From: Lunularia cruciata
Lineage: Eukaryota; Streptophyta; Marchantiopsida; Lunulariales; Lunulariaceae
DNA: 64,000 bases
Assembly: GCA_948567375.1 (NCBI GenBank)
Contig: OX419758.1
Coordinates: 34,921,473-34,985,472 of the forward strand
Direction: 5' to 3'
The notes below the pieces were generated by a model. It was not told the origin of the DNA and made no database searches. It was given only the letters and a program-made list of their open reading frames with translations. Below are positions 1-9,994 of this stretch, piece after piece (within the stretch, counting starts at the first letter, position 1; each line of letters begins with the position of its first letter). The translations under genes and the position numbers were made by a program.

Positions 1-252
1 AAAGTACTAGTCAAAAATTTACATTAGAAGTGATAATATATTATGGAAAAAATTGTAATTGGGCATGCCACCTTCCAATATGTTATCTTTTGTGGGCTAA
101 AAGGTCTCCAAAATTTCAAGTTTTGCAACTCATGAGGAAGTCTTCTTCATCAAGGGTTTAACTAATTAGGGTCACTTTGTATTTATCTTGATAAGTGATA
201 CAAATTCTATTGTTTTGAGAAACAAGGCATCCATATGCTACATCTTCTTCAT

Positions 253-840
253 CTACTCTAATCTCCTAATGTCAAAAAAATAATGCACTCTTTTGACATG
301 TCCACAAAAACTAGTCTCCTCTTTATTGTGAGCAGATTCATGCCAGTGTAAAAGTGAATAACAAATGGCATGAAATAGTGTGGTCCTAGTCCTCCACATG
401 TGTTGAAATTTTTTTGCATGTGTCTTGAGAAGGTCTTTGCCCAACTAATTTTGGAGCTTGAGAATACACACTCAAAGAATATTCCTTGCTATTCAAAAGA
501 TAAGTTGTCCTCTGGGAACAAAATAATTTCATCAATACCTCTATGATTGCTCTACACACTAGGTCTATGTAGTACACTTGTCCAATCATTCAATTGATGC
601 TTGTCACCTGCAAAGAACCTGCAATTTGGTCTTGCATGGCTTGGTTTAGACCCCTAAAATGTGAATTAAATGCAATGCCATCATGGGGCCACACATATTC
701 TCCTAACACTTGTCTCCAATGTGTTTCAAACCACAATTTCAGATTGGCACAAAGGTTACAGATTGGCACCAAGTGCTTCATACTAAAATTTCTGATGCCA
801 TAGTTCCAAAACATACTCCTAATTCTAGAACAGAAATTGC
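253..840 (-). pseudogene. Decayed coding sequence of unknown identity
   Basis: Two consecutive open stretches share one frame on the minus strand (814 down to 386) and are separated by a single TGA at 590-592. A further open stretch (444-253) overlaps in another frame. Together they read as about 190 codons of protein-like composition, rich in Trp, His and Cys, with segments such as WFETHWRQVLGEYVWPHDG. No family is recognised and no retroelement catalytic motif is visible. The neighbouring region downstream on this strand is empty. It could be part of a gag-like frame or a dead host gene; the stop and frame change argue against a working gene. Confidence 0.3.
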
Positions 841-1510
841 ACGTGGAATTTCTCTAATGTTTCTCTTTGTGCTTTTGTTTCTGAAGCTAGATAGCTAGAT
901 TACTTAAATTGAGAGAGTTTTGGGCCTCCTTTTATACTACCCCTTTCACCATGCTTCTACTTTACTCTTGATTTGCCTAGAGAGAATTCACACTCAAAGG
1001 TTATTAACTCTGTGCTTGGTTATTTGTACTAACTTAACAACATTATACAAACATAAAAATTAGGATCTCATACTTTGCAATGAATTCCTAATTTATATTT
1101 GTAGCCTCTCTTTAATAGCATTTAGTGCAATTTATTTGCTCACTTGTATGCCTTTTGGTAGTTACTAACATTCATAAAAAATGATTCTTTAAGCCAATCC
1201 TTGCTCTCCAAAGAAAGTATAGTTTTCTATGTTCCTTTGGCCAAAGATAATCTCTACTATTCTTTGGGTTGATATAACCCTTTGATTCTTCTTTTTTCTT
1301 AGTTGATGGCTAGTATTGCAAAGGAGAGATCACCTAGTTCTTTGGAAGATCCTTGAGAATAACCTTGGTATTGGGCATTTTCTTCCAAGCAGTGTTTGAA
1401 TGGAGAAGTATTCTCCTATTTATATTGATAAATTATTCCTTTCCTATACAAATAAAGAAAAAGGAGCAAAATCAAAATTTTTTTCACCAATTTTGAATAC
1501 CACATTAAGG
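841..1510. other. No recognisable feature
   Basis: AT-rich sequence with no sustained open frame in keeping with a gene, no LTR boundary and no RNA gene. Probably old repeat sequence. Confidence 0.4.
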
Positions 1511-1700
1511 ATGGTGTTTGATACTCATTTATGGAATATAATAAGCAAGATTCATACTTCCCCAAGAGAGATATATAAAACAAATGATTTTATTTCATGT
1601 GAGATGGTGGTTGATACTCATTTATGAATTTTAATACAACAAGCTTTATACTTGCTCAAGAGAGATACATAAATACATGATTTTTTTAATATGAGATGGT
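1511..1700. repeat. Imperfect tandem duplication, about 93-bp period
   Basis: The segment beginning TTGATACTCATTTATG at 1518 recurs at 1611. The shared block includes CAAGAGAGATA and GAGATGGT, so two diverged copies lie head to tail. It creates an apparent 75-codon open frame on the plus strand, which I regard as incidental. Confidence 0.6.
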
Positions 1701-1860
1701 AGTTTAAGAGATAAACTAAAATCCAAATGTTGCCTTATGATGTTGAATTTGCCAATGTATTGTGGACTAATCCTTTGTGTGTATACTTAAAATAGATTGA
1801 TAGTAGAAAATTATACATGATCTTATAACTTGAACTCAAAATCTCATTTTTGGGGATGGA
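1701..1860. other. No recognisable feature
   Basis: AT-rich sequence between a tandem duplication and a relic integrase. Nothing supportable. Confidence 0.4.
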
Positions 1861-2620
1861 CATAGTCCTTGTGCTAATTTTGTGGAATTATAAACTTTTA
1901 GCTTACCACTAAATTCCATGGTAAACTAACTACATACTCCTCTAGTGTAAACAAATTAGTATTAGTAATAAGTGCTCTCTTTATTATGATAAAGTAAGAT
2001 AGTGTAGTTGGATATTCATCATATATCAAGTAGAAAGATAAGACTTTTATAAGTGCATTCACAAAGTTGTTATATGAAAAATTGATAAGAGGTAGCAAAG
2101 TATACTATGCTTCTTGTTACTCTAAGGTTAATGCAAATAATATATCTTTGAAAATTTTTATTTTCTCTTTTTGTTTGCCTATCACTTGGACTATGATAAG
2201 CCATGAATATAGCTAATTTAAATTTGAAATGCCAAATAAAGTCATCCAAAACATACTCTTAAATTTGACCTTTCATGATTCTATTGATAATGATTACTCT
2301 AAAAATTGATGTTTTATAAATATGATAATTAAATACACGCCAATCTGGAGTAATAAAGCCCTTGGTATTAGGACTAACATGAATTATCCTATCAAGTGAA
2401 TATACAAATATAATTATGGTTTCAAAGCCAAGGGATATATGAAGTAACTTGTAGACTAAGTCTATAATTATATATTTCAATATTATTGAGGAATTGCAAC
2501 ATACTATAATAATCCTGTAGGCTTTTGTTTTACAATTTTATATCTTGATATGCTCAATAACTCCTTGCTTTCATGGCCATCTTTTGTTGCATCTTTGGTT
2601 GAAAGTAAACCCATTGTAGT
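1861..2620 (-). pseudogene. Ty3/gypsy integrase core, decayed
   Basis: The minus-strand translation matches the plant gypsy integrase catalytic core. At 2480-2259 it reads MKYIIIDLVYKLLH, the region of the first catalytic Asp. It continues through HVSPNTKG to VIIINRIMKG, where the expected second Asp is replaced by Asn. The C-terminal part at 2098-1898 contains PLINFSYNNFVNAL, the usual block after the catalytic Glu. Stops and frameshifts separate the two parts. Integrase normally joins element cDNA to host DNA; this copy cannot work. No LTRs can be paired with it here. It is closest in wording to elements B and D. Confidence 0.75.
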
Positions 2621-3281
2621 GTTTTAACGTCTCATTATTAGCTTTAACATGTATAATAAGTTATGATGTTTATCCAACACTATTGAGGATAAATTTGGAT
2701 AAATTTTTCATCTGAATTCTTCCTTCCTTGAAAATCCTTCTTATTTTTGGTAATTTGGTTATACTGAAATAGCTCATGAATTACTTCATCCTCTTTTGTT
2801 GCTTGTCCTTATATCTCCAACCATTTAGAATGAATTTTCACTTCACTAGTGTAGTTCACTCTTGGCATTTGCAAGTTAGTTTTTATACTCCACATAGATA
2901 ACCTTAATGTTGAATTGTCATCTCTACTCTAGCCAAGGTAAAATCTTTTTATGTTAATAAATGTGTCAAAGTCTTATGTCCTATCTAAACCACAAACTCC
3001 TTGTCTCTCAAGTAACACTTCTACTACTTGGTAGTCATATAATGTCCAACTCCTCTAAATTTTGCTCTACTTCAAGTATATATTGAGCAAAGAAATAAAT
3101 TAAGTGATATTTATTCTCCTCCTCTTGTTGAAAGATACCACCAATTGTTAGCAATGCATATTTAAAGAAGATTTAATTGAACTACTGTAGATTTGCACAT
3201 AAAAATTAGGCTAGACTTGTCTCTCATCCAAAGGATACCAATAAAGATAGTTTGTGTGTGCACCATGAACTAGATGGAAGG
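2621..3281. other. Unassigned AT-rich sequence, left flank of element B
   Basis: Probably the upstream (RNase H side) continuation of the decayed integrase fragment, but no motif can be defended. This stretch and the sequence after 15474 were contiguous before element B inserted. Confidence 0.35.
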
Positions 3282-3286
3282 AAAAG
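3282..3286. repeat. Target site duplication of element B (left)
   Basis: AAAAG directly before the left LTR is repeated exactly directly after the right LTR at 15470-15474, the 5-bp duplication expected for gypsy integrase. Confidence 0.85.
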
Positions 3287-4030
3287 CGTAATAATCCGAG
3301 GACAAGAGAAGAGAGAAAACACAAATTTCACATTCAGACCTCTGATGCCCCAAAGGAGCACCTTCTCTTTATTATATAGACAAAGATGATCTCCTCCAAG
3401 GAAGCTCCACCATAGGATTAGGCACATAGATAGGGTGACATGTCAAAAATTTCCACCCTTGGACTACTTACTTGAATGGGTGACATGTTGGTCTTGGTCC
3501 TATATGGTTAGTCAAACAAGCTTTGACCGGAGGGAATATTTTAGGGAATCTTCTTGTAGGAATCTTAGAATCATGTGGGTGAGGTACCGTTGGAAAGCTC
3601 TGGATGAGACAAAGCAAGGGGAAGGAAAGAAAAAAATTTCCTCTATTGGATGGGGGGGGGGTTTGCACATTTTTGAGGCCTAATTCATCCGTTTAGGCCT
3701 CCAAAATTACCTTCAAAGATTTTAGGCATATTTTGATTCCTACTCTATTAGCAGAAGTTCCCTTTTGGGTGATACCTCTTTCTGATCTATTTAGTCCATC
3801 ATGTGTAACATCCTTCCAGATATTATCAAACCAATTCTCACATTTAAATCACATGTCTAGCTATTGGTTCTAAGGTTTTCAAGTCTATTTCGGTTTCTGC
3901 CATATTAGTATAAGTACTCTTTTGGTGATACTTCTATTTGATCTATTTTTTCCATCATGTATAGCATCATTCCAAATGTTACCAAACTGAATTTCACATC
4001 TAGATCATATGGCTAGCTCTTTGTATTACA
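3287..4030 (-). repeat. Element B 3' LTR (left copy)
   Basis: 744 bp. It starts CGTAATAATCCGAGG, where the other copy has TG, so the terminal TG has mutated to CG, and it ends TATTACA. A TATA-like ATTATATAG (3371-3379; TATATAAT in the element sense) is shared with the other copies. It also holds a 10-G run at 3652-3661 that the other copies lack and an inverted W-box pair at 3510-3528. Confidence 0.9.
3510..3528. promoter_or_regulatory. Inverted W-box pair in B-family LTR
   Basis: AGTCAA (TTGACT on the minus strand) at 3510-3515 faces TTGACC at 3523-3528. TTGAC[C/T] is the known binding core of WRKY factors. The same inverted pair sits at the equivalent place in the right LTR (14955-14973), in both D LTRs (57491-57508 and 63775-63792) and in the solo LTR at 42934 (43161-43178). 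It is degraded in the solo LTR at 62375. It lies roughly 140 bp upstream of the TATA box in the element sense. Regulation is inferred. Confidence 0.45.
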
Positions 4031-4376
4031 AACCTCGCTCCTTTTAAGACGCAACATCCCCGTTATGCAGTTGTTGCTCAAATGCTTGTACCAACACCGG
4101 TGCATGTGTCAAATTGACAGTGGGCACCTAGGTTGCCTCATATAGGGGGTTACCTTTCCATTTTACCATATAGTCCACCCATGGATGGCTAGTGCCACAC
4201 ATGCGTTTGGAAGATATTGTCCACTTCATATTTCTCCGTGCCATCAATGAGTGTCGGACAAGGTCGAAGGTCTTGTGTGGAATGATAGTGGCCCAATCGG
4301 GGAGCATATTTGCATAGTAGGGAAACATGGAACATTAGATGGATCTTCATGTGTGGTGGTAGCTTGAGGTGATAGT
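4031..4376 (-). pseudogene. Element B integrase C-terminus and chromodomain (distal part)
   Basis: This is the 3' end of B pol, cut off from the rest by element A. From 4389 downward the minus strand reads HLKLPPHMKIHLMFHVSLL, the usual stretch after the GPY/F region. An overlapping frame then gives EKYEVDNIF and, after a frameshift, VDYMVKWKGNPLYEAT, a canonical chromodomain core (aromatic residues plus WKG). Chromodomains target integration to marked chromatin. The upstream part of the domain continues at 9995-10283. A frameshift and stops make it non-functional. Confidence 0.8.
4372..4376. repeat. Target site duplication of element A (left)
   Basis: ATAGT before the left LTR pairs with ATAGC at 9995-9999, one mismatch in five. 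The undisturbed homologous site in element D (GGTGATAGGCC, near 58188) confirms that A interrupts one continuous sequence here. Confidence 0.7.
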
Positions 4377-4782
4377 TGTAAAAGACCAAAAAGAGAAATA
4401 AGAGAATGGAAACTCACATTGGGACACTTGAATGAGGGAAAACTCCAAATGCCTAGCATGAGCTTTGGCTTTGGTATTTATAAGTAGCATATGAGGCCCT
4501 TGAGAAGCTTCTCAAGATGCTTACTCAAGCCGCTTTCTTAGAGTGCAAGCCAAGTTAACTAGGAAGCTTCTCAAGAAACTTCCTTCTAGAAGCCGCCTAC
4601 TTGACGTGTAAGCTAAGCTAGTCGGAAGGTTCTAGAAGCTACTTACTTGTGGTGCAAGCTACGCTAGTCGGGAAGATTCCCAAGAAGCTTCCTAGATAAT
4701 TCCAGAATATTCTAGGCTAATTTGTCTTATGTGCTACTTTGTAAGTCCGACTAACTTTGTTGCTAAAGTCTACATTGTTACA
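4377..4782 (-). repeat. Element A 3' LTR (left copy)
   Basis: 406 bp, TGTAAAAG to TGTTACA as written on the plus strand. In the element sense it begins TGTAACAA and ends CTTTTACA. Compared with the right copy it lacks a 20-bp block containing one GAAGCTTC unit. It keeps a three-unit heat-shock-element match at 4625-4637 (GAA GG TTC TA GAA) and the TATTTATA motif near 4480. Confidence 0.93.
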
Positions 4783-4796
4783 TATTCCCCCGCCGC
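4783..4796 (-). promoter_or_regulatory. Polypurine tract of element A
   Basis: In the element sense this is a G-rich run (GGCGGGGGAATA) directly abutting the 3' LTR, the expected primer for plus-strand DNA synthesis. Element C has the equivalent GATGGGGGCATA at 36511-36522. Confidence 0.75.
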
Positions 4797-6290
4797 TAGT
4801 TGGTGACGTCCTTGTCCCGAGTGAAGCTTCAAATCCTTGGATGCTCGTCTGTGCATTCTGGAGGTGAGAAAGAGGTTCCTATGTGGCATCATGAAAGGGA
4901 TACCCTTTCCAAAGGACCTTGTACTACGTATGTTGGCGACGGCCTCGTTGAATATGGCAACATGCAAGGATACAATCAACTTTGCACTCCTCATGATCAT
5001 TGATAGGGACAAGAAGAGGGAGAGGTTGGACTCAAGAGGAAAAGGAAGAGGGGTTAGGAACAAAGAGTTTCAGCTTGGAAACATGAAAGACAAGATGGAT
5101 ACGCATATGACAAGGCAAGGCAAGTTGATAAGCAATAGGAGAGACAATTTGGGCGCTATCAAAGTGTTCCATCCAATTTGGAGGAAGTTTATAGACTTGG
5201 CTATCAAGTGGGAGAGGGAGGTTACTAGAGGATAACATGACGTTATCACCAACTTCAAAAGTGAGATCACGATGATGGTGGTCCGCATATTGTTTTTGGC
5301 AATTTGAGCAACAAGGAGGTGAGACTTGGCTTGTTAAAGAGAGCGAGATATAGTGGTCAAGAATGTGGAAGTATGAGGAACTTGAGATGGAGGGAGATCA
5401 AGAAGAGAATTTGGAACAAGCGGATCTTGGCCAAAATTGAGAAAGAAAGGAGAAAATCTGGTGCTTGCCTATTTGGAATTGTTGTAGACAAATTCTGTAG
5501 CTGCAAGACATTCATCCCAATTGGTATGGTGGACATTGACAAAAGCACGCACCATATCCGCCAATATATGATTTGCACGTTTGGTTTGTCCATTAGTTTG
5601 AGGATGATAGGCTGTGGACAAAGCAAGCTTGGTGCCGAGTATATGGAAGAGTGCTTGCCAAAACTTCCTAGTATATCAAGGATCACAGTCGGAGATGAGT
5701 ACACATGGTATCCCATGATGCTTGAAGACATTGTCAAAGTAGATTTGTGCTAAGGTTGGAGCATCCACGGTATCACAAGTTGGTGCCAAGTGGATTTGCT
5801 TACTAAGCTTATCCACAAACACCACAATTGCAGTGTGTCCTTATTTTGTCTTTGGCAAAGATGTGATGAGATCTAAGCTCACATGCTCCCAACAAGCGGA
5901 TGGAATGGTGAGTGGTTGAAGGAGTCCACTCGGCTTCTGATTGTTGGCCTTGTTATGTTGGCAGCTCTCACACAATCAGAAAAATTCTTGAACATCTTGT
6001 GTCATGTTGGGCCACCACCGTTGACATTGGAGGGTACCCAAGGTCTTATCCACACCCATGTGACCAGCGATAGGTAAATCATGGGCTTCTTGAAGGCGCA
6101 CAAGTCAAAGATCACATGTAGCTGGAACATAGATCCGGTACTCATGGAATAAAAGGCCCTCCTTGATAGAGAAGGTGTTGTACTCCTTATTGCATGCCGT
6201 AAGGCAACCATGTACCATTTGGAAGAAGGGATCTTGGTGTAGAGCTGACTAAAACTTGTTTTGGACCTTGGAGTCAACAGACACCATTGA
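4797..6290 (-). pseudogene. Element A integrase with GPY/F region and chromodomain
   Basis: The zinc-binding region near 6110-5940 keeps AHDLPIAGHMG and a CESC pair, but the first His of the HHCC set is Arg. The core follows, with SLDLITSLP (first Asp) and a second-Asp block near 5700. In HPQTNGQTKRAN (about 5560-5480) the catalytic Glu is Lys. The C-terminal part (about 5240-5030) has the SSSNLPLPLDSQV and MEHFDSAQIVS stretches, followed by a decayed chromodomain near 4930-4800. Several stops and shifts are present. The plus-strand open frames over this interval are antisense shadows. Confidence 0.85.
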
Positions 6291-6770
6291 AATTGCCATT
6301 GTGATGAGAGGAATAGAGTTCAAATCAGGTCGTCGTGGTAAAGTATCAAGAACGACATGGAACTGATCTGGTTTGTACTCAAGTTTGATGCCATACAGTT
6401 GGAGTTGTTCTTCCCATCAATGATGTCGACTCTTCATGTCTTCCAAGTGTAAGGTCTGCAACAATGGTTTATGATCAGTTCACATGATCACTTGTTTCCT
6501 CAAGAGGTAATGCCTCCATACCTTGGTAGCATATACCATTGCAAGTTGTTCTCAATCTTGAGCAGAGTAGTTTAGTTCAGCCGTATTGAGTCAGCAAGAC
6601 ACAATTGCAATGGGATGGAGTCCATCTAGGAAATTCTTGTTGCAGCACGGCTCTAATTGTAAAGTTAGAAGTATCAAAATCAACCACACAAGGTAGTTGA
6701 GGATCATATGGTTGAAGAATGGGTCTTGAAGATACCATATGCTTTAACTTTTGGAATGCTTCTTCATGCT
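6291..6770 (-). pseudogene. Element A RNase H domain
   Basis: The minus-strand frame runs from CVVDFDTSNFTIRAVLQQEF (first Asp region, about 6690-6630) through WRHYLLRKQV and TDHKPLLQTL (about 6480-6460) to LEYKPDQFHVV. RNase H removes the RNA strand after reverse transcription. A frameshift follows the QEFPRW segment and stops occur later. Element C carries the same domain in better condition. Confidence 0.82.
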
Positions 6771-7700
6771 TGGTGGTCCATTGAAAACTTGAGTTCTTTT
6801 CCAAGAGGTCAATTAATGGTGCCGCCACATGAGCATAATAATGGATGAACCATCGGTAAAAACTAGCCAATACATTGAATGCACATACTTCTAATGCACG
6901 TACCTTTTGGGTAGGCCAATCAGTAATGGCCTTGATTTTCTCTTCTTCCATTTTGATCCCCTTTGATGAGATCTTATGACCCAAGAAGGTAATCTCCTTC
7001 TGCCAAAAGGCACACTTCAACTTCTTGCAGTAAAATTTCCATTATCATAGTCATCTAAGGACTTCTTGCACATGATTCATGTGTTTTGCCTTTGTCTTAC
7101 TATAAATTAAGATATCATCCAAGAACACCACCATGGACCGATCCAATAGTCCATCCAACACCCAATGCATCTGATCCATGAAGACTACTAGAGCATTAGT
7201 GAGTCCAAAAGGTAGAACTCTCCACTCAAAATGCCCATACCTTGTACAAAATGCAGTCTTTTGCACATCCTCTCTATCAATAGGAATTTGCCAATAGCCG
7301 TTACAAAGATCCAACTTGGAAAAGTAGCATGCTCCACTTAGTTGATCAAGCAAGTCATCAATTCGAGGCAAGGGATATGCATTCTTCACGGTTTGCTTAT
7401 TGAGCCTACGGTAATCAATACCAAAATGAAGTCCTCCATCCTTCTTTGAAACAAATAGTATCGGTGCTCCCCAAGGAGAGGTACTATGTTATATGAAGTC
7501 CTTCTCCAACAACTCTGTAAGTGTTGTTTGCAACTCCTCCAACTCCTTTGGTGAGAGCCAATAGATTATTCTACTCACTGAAGTACTCCCTGGCAATAAC
7601 TTGATCTTAAAGGGCATACCTCAATCGGAGCGTAATCCCTTTGGCAAATCATCCGGAAACACATCTGCAAACTCCTAAACTATCTGATCAACCATTGCTT
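6771..7700 (-). pseudogene. Element A reverse transcriptase
   Basis: The best-preserved block is 7389-7051. It contains [52 protein letters not shown] and the catalytic FLDDILIYS box. The thumb/connection follows in another frame (7020-6770), with FLGHKISSKGIKM and WPTQKVRALE. The N-terminal part (7390-7700) is still alignable but carries stops. Family knowledge: this domain copies element RNA into DNA. The FLDD motif is intact, but frame breaks before and after it make it non-functional. Confidence 0.9.
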
Positions 7701-7775
7701 GATGAGGCTCTTGGCCCTTGTCCGATTGTTCTTGCGTAATCGGCTTGATCCACACCGCAGATATAGACTTATCTT

Positions 7776-7930
7776 CCTCCAAAGCTTGCTCTATGGCTGC
7801 TTTACTAACCAGCTTCCCTTCTAGGGACTCATCTCTCTTCCAAGCTTGCTCCATGGTTGCCTTCTTAGCAAACTCCCTTCAAGGTTTGCTCTATGGCTAC
7901 CTTCTTGACAAACTTTTGATCTTGGGACTC
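7776..7930 (-). repeat. Three tandem repeats in the protease-RT linker (element A)
   Basis: On the minus strand the linker contains three copies of a unit centred on [AT][IM]EQ[AT]L, about 60 bp each. One copy is shortened by about 15 bp. Element C has the same array with exact 60-bp spacing (33419-33598), so it is a property of the family and not local noise. Confidence 0.7.
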
Positions 7931-7972
7931 ACTATTCTTAGGTGTCTTACTCATAGGTGCCAAACAACCTAA

Positions 7973-8365
7973 TCAGAAATTCCTACCTTGGTGTTGTACT
8001 TGAATTTGGCATTGGGTCCAATCGAATTGAACCTTATGACGTTCAAGCCAAGGTAGACCCAAAATGATATCATAGTGTAGAGGTGCCACTACAAATCTCA
8101 TGCACTCCAAATACTCCTTCCCAATCTGTAAGGTAACAGGATGCCAGGTGCAAAATGCAGAACCCTTTCTACCATCCGCCATCATCAAACTACTTCCAAT
8201 CATAAGCTTGACAAGAATACCCAATTCCTTTGCTACTTGCATAGATATGCAATTCTCTAAGCTTCCAAAATCAACCAAAATCCTACAACCCCGATTAGAT
8301 ATCATACCTTGCAAGTGAAGCAAACTTGCATAGGTTGAGCCTTCAATCCCATTGGAACTAATCAA
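7973..8365 (-). pseudogene. Element A aspartic protease
   Basis: An open 130-codon stretch with the retropepsin signature region ILVDFGSLENCIS. The catalytic DS/TG triad reads DFG, so the Ser/Thr is replaced by Phe. The C-terminal LHYDIILGLPWLERHKVQFDW block is intact and typical of plant gypsy proteases. The enzyme would process gag-pol. The Met at 8365 is not a real start: the domain sits inside gag-pol, with stops between it and gag. Confidence 0.88.
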
Positions 8366-8379
8366 GCTCCCAATAGGCG

Positions 8380-9546
8380 ACTCAAAATCTCCTACTAGGT
8401 TTCTTTGTTTCCTTGATCATTTGGTTCCACAAACTCCATTTGGGCAACTTGTCGAGGTTGCCCATTCCTAAGTGGACATTCAGCAATCCGATGTCCAACT
8501 TGGTGATAATAAAAAAAACCTCCATTTTGTTGCAATCTTTCTCTATCTGTTGCACTAGGTGGCCTTCGTTGGATAGCATCAATCTCCATTGGTGCTGGTT
8601 CTTCCACCTATGCATATTGTACTGGTAAGCTTGGTGTAAGTTGAGGTCAAGACCAAGTTGTTGCAACCAAGGAATCAAAGCGCTCAACCAATTGCATGGC
8701 TTCTTCTACGTTTTGTGGTTCTTGCATGGTCACCTCCAATTTGGTTCATGACTTCAATCCCCACACAAATCAATCCAGAACTTCACCTTCTTGTATATCT
8801 AGAATTTGCATGATGATGTTCAGAAATTGTGTGATGTAGCCTCTTATTGAGCCAATCTGCTTCAACTCTGCCAATTTATCTCGTGCGGCTCAGGTGGCAT
8901 TTATAGTTTGAATTCAACCAAGTATTGCATCCTTGAATTCCATCCATGTCAAGATTGGTGCAACAATCTATCATTCAACTCGCTCCATTTGGAATTGCCA
9001 CCAAAGTTTTGCCACACCATCTAGTTTGCTAGAAGCCAAGAGAATTTGTTTCTGTTCATCTTGAAGATTGGTGGCTTCAAAGTAACGTTTGCAATCAAAC
9101 ACAAAATTCTCCATTGTGCCTCGAAGATTCTTGCCTTCAAACACTTTAGGTTTTGGAAATCAAATATGATCTTCTTCATCTCGGACTGGTGCTCTCTCTA
9201 TATGTTCTTGTTATTGTTGGTCTCATTCATCCAACAATCGAGTAAGGTGCTCGATTTGTTGCTGCATTGCAAGGATAACATCTGGTATTGTTGCCATAGC
9301 TACTACTCTATCCTACTACTCCCAATTTATCTAATTGATTAACACATAGATCCAACACGTCCACCTTTCTCCATAAGTGACAACCGGAAGTATCAAGGGT
9401 TCCTCAAACACAGTGATTATGTGTAGAAAATCTTGCCCAAAGCATGAGGTGATGAATTGTGTGAAGTGGTGCTTGGGTAATATCTGGACATGAAAATCCC
9501 AATGGTTTGGCGGAAGTGGATTTGGTGGTCCATAAGTTCTATCCAT
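8380..9546 (-). pseudogene. Element A gag
   Basis: The likely start is the ATG at 9546, about 10 bp inside the primer site (MDRTYGPPNPLPP). Capsid-like sequence follows on the minus strand down to 8690, broken by stops. It includes FVFDCKRYFEATNL and KLWWQFQMERVE near 9120-8980. The zinc knuckle near 8520-8475 reads FYYHQVGHRIAEC, where the first two Cys of CX2CX4HX4C are Phe and Tyr while His and the last Cys remain. Gag packages element RNA. Not functional. Confidence 0.75.
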
Positions 9547-9555
9547 CCCATTCTT

Positions 9556-9567
9556 GCTCTAATACCA
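9556..9567 (-). promoter_or_regulatory. Primer binding site of element A
   Basis: In the element sense this is TGGTATTAGAGC, one base after the 5' LTR end. It matches the common plant tRNA-iMet primer site TGGTATCAGAGC except for one C-to-T change. Confidence 0.85.
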
Positions 9568-9568
9568 A

Positions 9569-9994
9569 TGTAAAAGACCGAGATCGGAGAGAGAAATAAG
9601 AGGATGGAAACTCACATTGGGACACTTGAATGAGAGAAAACTCCGAAAGCCTAGCATGAGCTTTGGCTTTGGTATTTATAGGTAGCATACAAGGCTCTTG
9701 AGAAGCTTCTCAAGAAGCGTCCTCAAGCCGCTTTCTTAGAGTGCAAGCCAAGTTAACTAGAAAGCTTCTCAAGAAGCTTCCTTCTAGAAGCTGCCTACTT
9801 GACGTGCAAGCTAAGCTAGTTGGAAGCTTCTAGAAGCTTCCTTCTAGAAGCTACTTACTTACGGTGAAAGCTAAGCTAGTCGGGAAGCTTCCCAAGAAGC
9901 TTCCTAGATACTTCCAAAATATTCTAGGCTAATTTGTCTTATGTGCTACTTTGTAAGTCAGATTAACTTTGTTGCTAAACTCCATATTGTTACA
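9569..9994 (-). repeat. Element A 5' LTR (right copy)
   Basis: 426 bp. In the element sense it has, in order, the U3 start TGTAACAA, a cluster of GAAGCTTC palindromes, a TATA box (CTATAAATACC, 9671-9681), then about 100 bp to the LTR end. Six exact GAAGCTTC units occur (starting at 9702, 9773, 9823, 9833, 9884 and 9896). Confidence 0.93.
9671..9903 (-). promoter_or_regulatory. TATA box with upstream heat-shock-element-like array in A-family LTR
   Basis: The TATA box CTATAAATACC (9671-9681) is preceded in the element sense by repeated GAAnnTTC units. At 9823-9840 four units alternate perfectly with 2-bp spacing: GAAGCTTCTAGAAGCTTC. This satisfies the consensus for heat-shock factor binding (alternating nGAAn/nTTCn). 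Other pairs are separated by 4 bp, a gapped form (for example 9702-9716 and 9884-9903). In plants the copia element ONSEN is known to be heat-activated through such sites in its LTR. Heat response here is inferred only. Confidence 0.55.

Larger units (their letters stand above)
4377..9994 (-). mobile_element. Element A: Ty3/gypsy chromovirus nested in element B
   Basis: A 5.6-kb element with LTRs 4377-4782 and 9569-9994, a tRNA-iMet-like primer site, a polypurine tract and a full gag-pol order on the minus strand. The LTRs differ at roughly 30 of about 390 aligned positions by eye, plus one 20-bp indel, so the insertion is old but younger than B. All frames carry stops or shifts. Element C (32953-36931) is the same family in the opposite orientation. 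Confidence 0.94.

Noticed and set aside
3652-3661. Run of 10 G as a polypurine tract or G-quadruplex
   Set aside because: It lies inside an LTR, not next to one, and the sister LTRs lack it; a homopolymer expansion or sequencing effect is more likely.
4837-5753. Open plus-strand frames of 132 and 149 codons
   Set aside because: They are antisense to the element A integrase and chromodomain; the opposite strand carries the recognisable motifs.
7718-7972. Plus-strand 84-codon frame with repeats
   Set aside because: Antisense of the protease-RT linker repeat array of element A; no independent coding signal.
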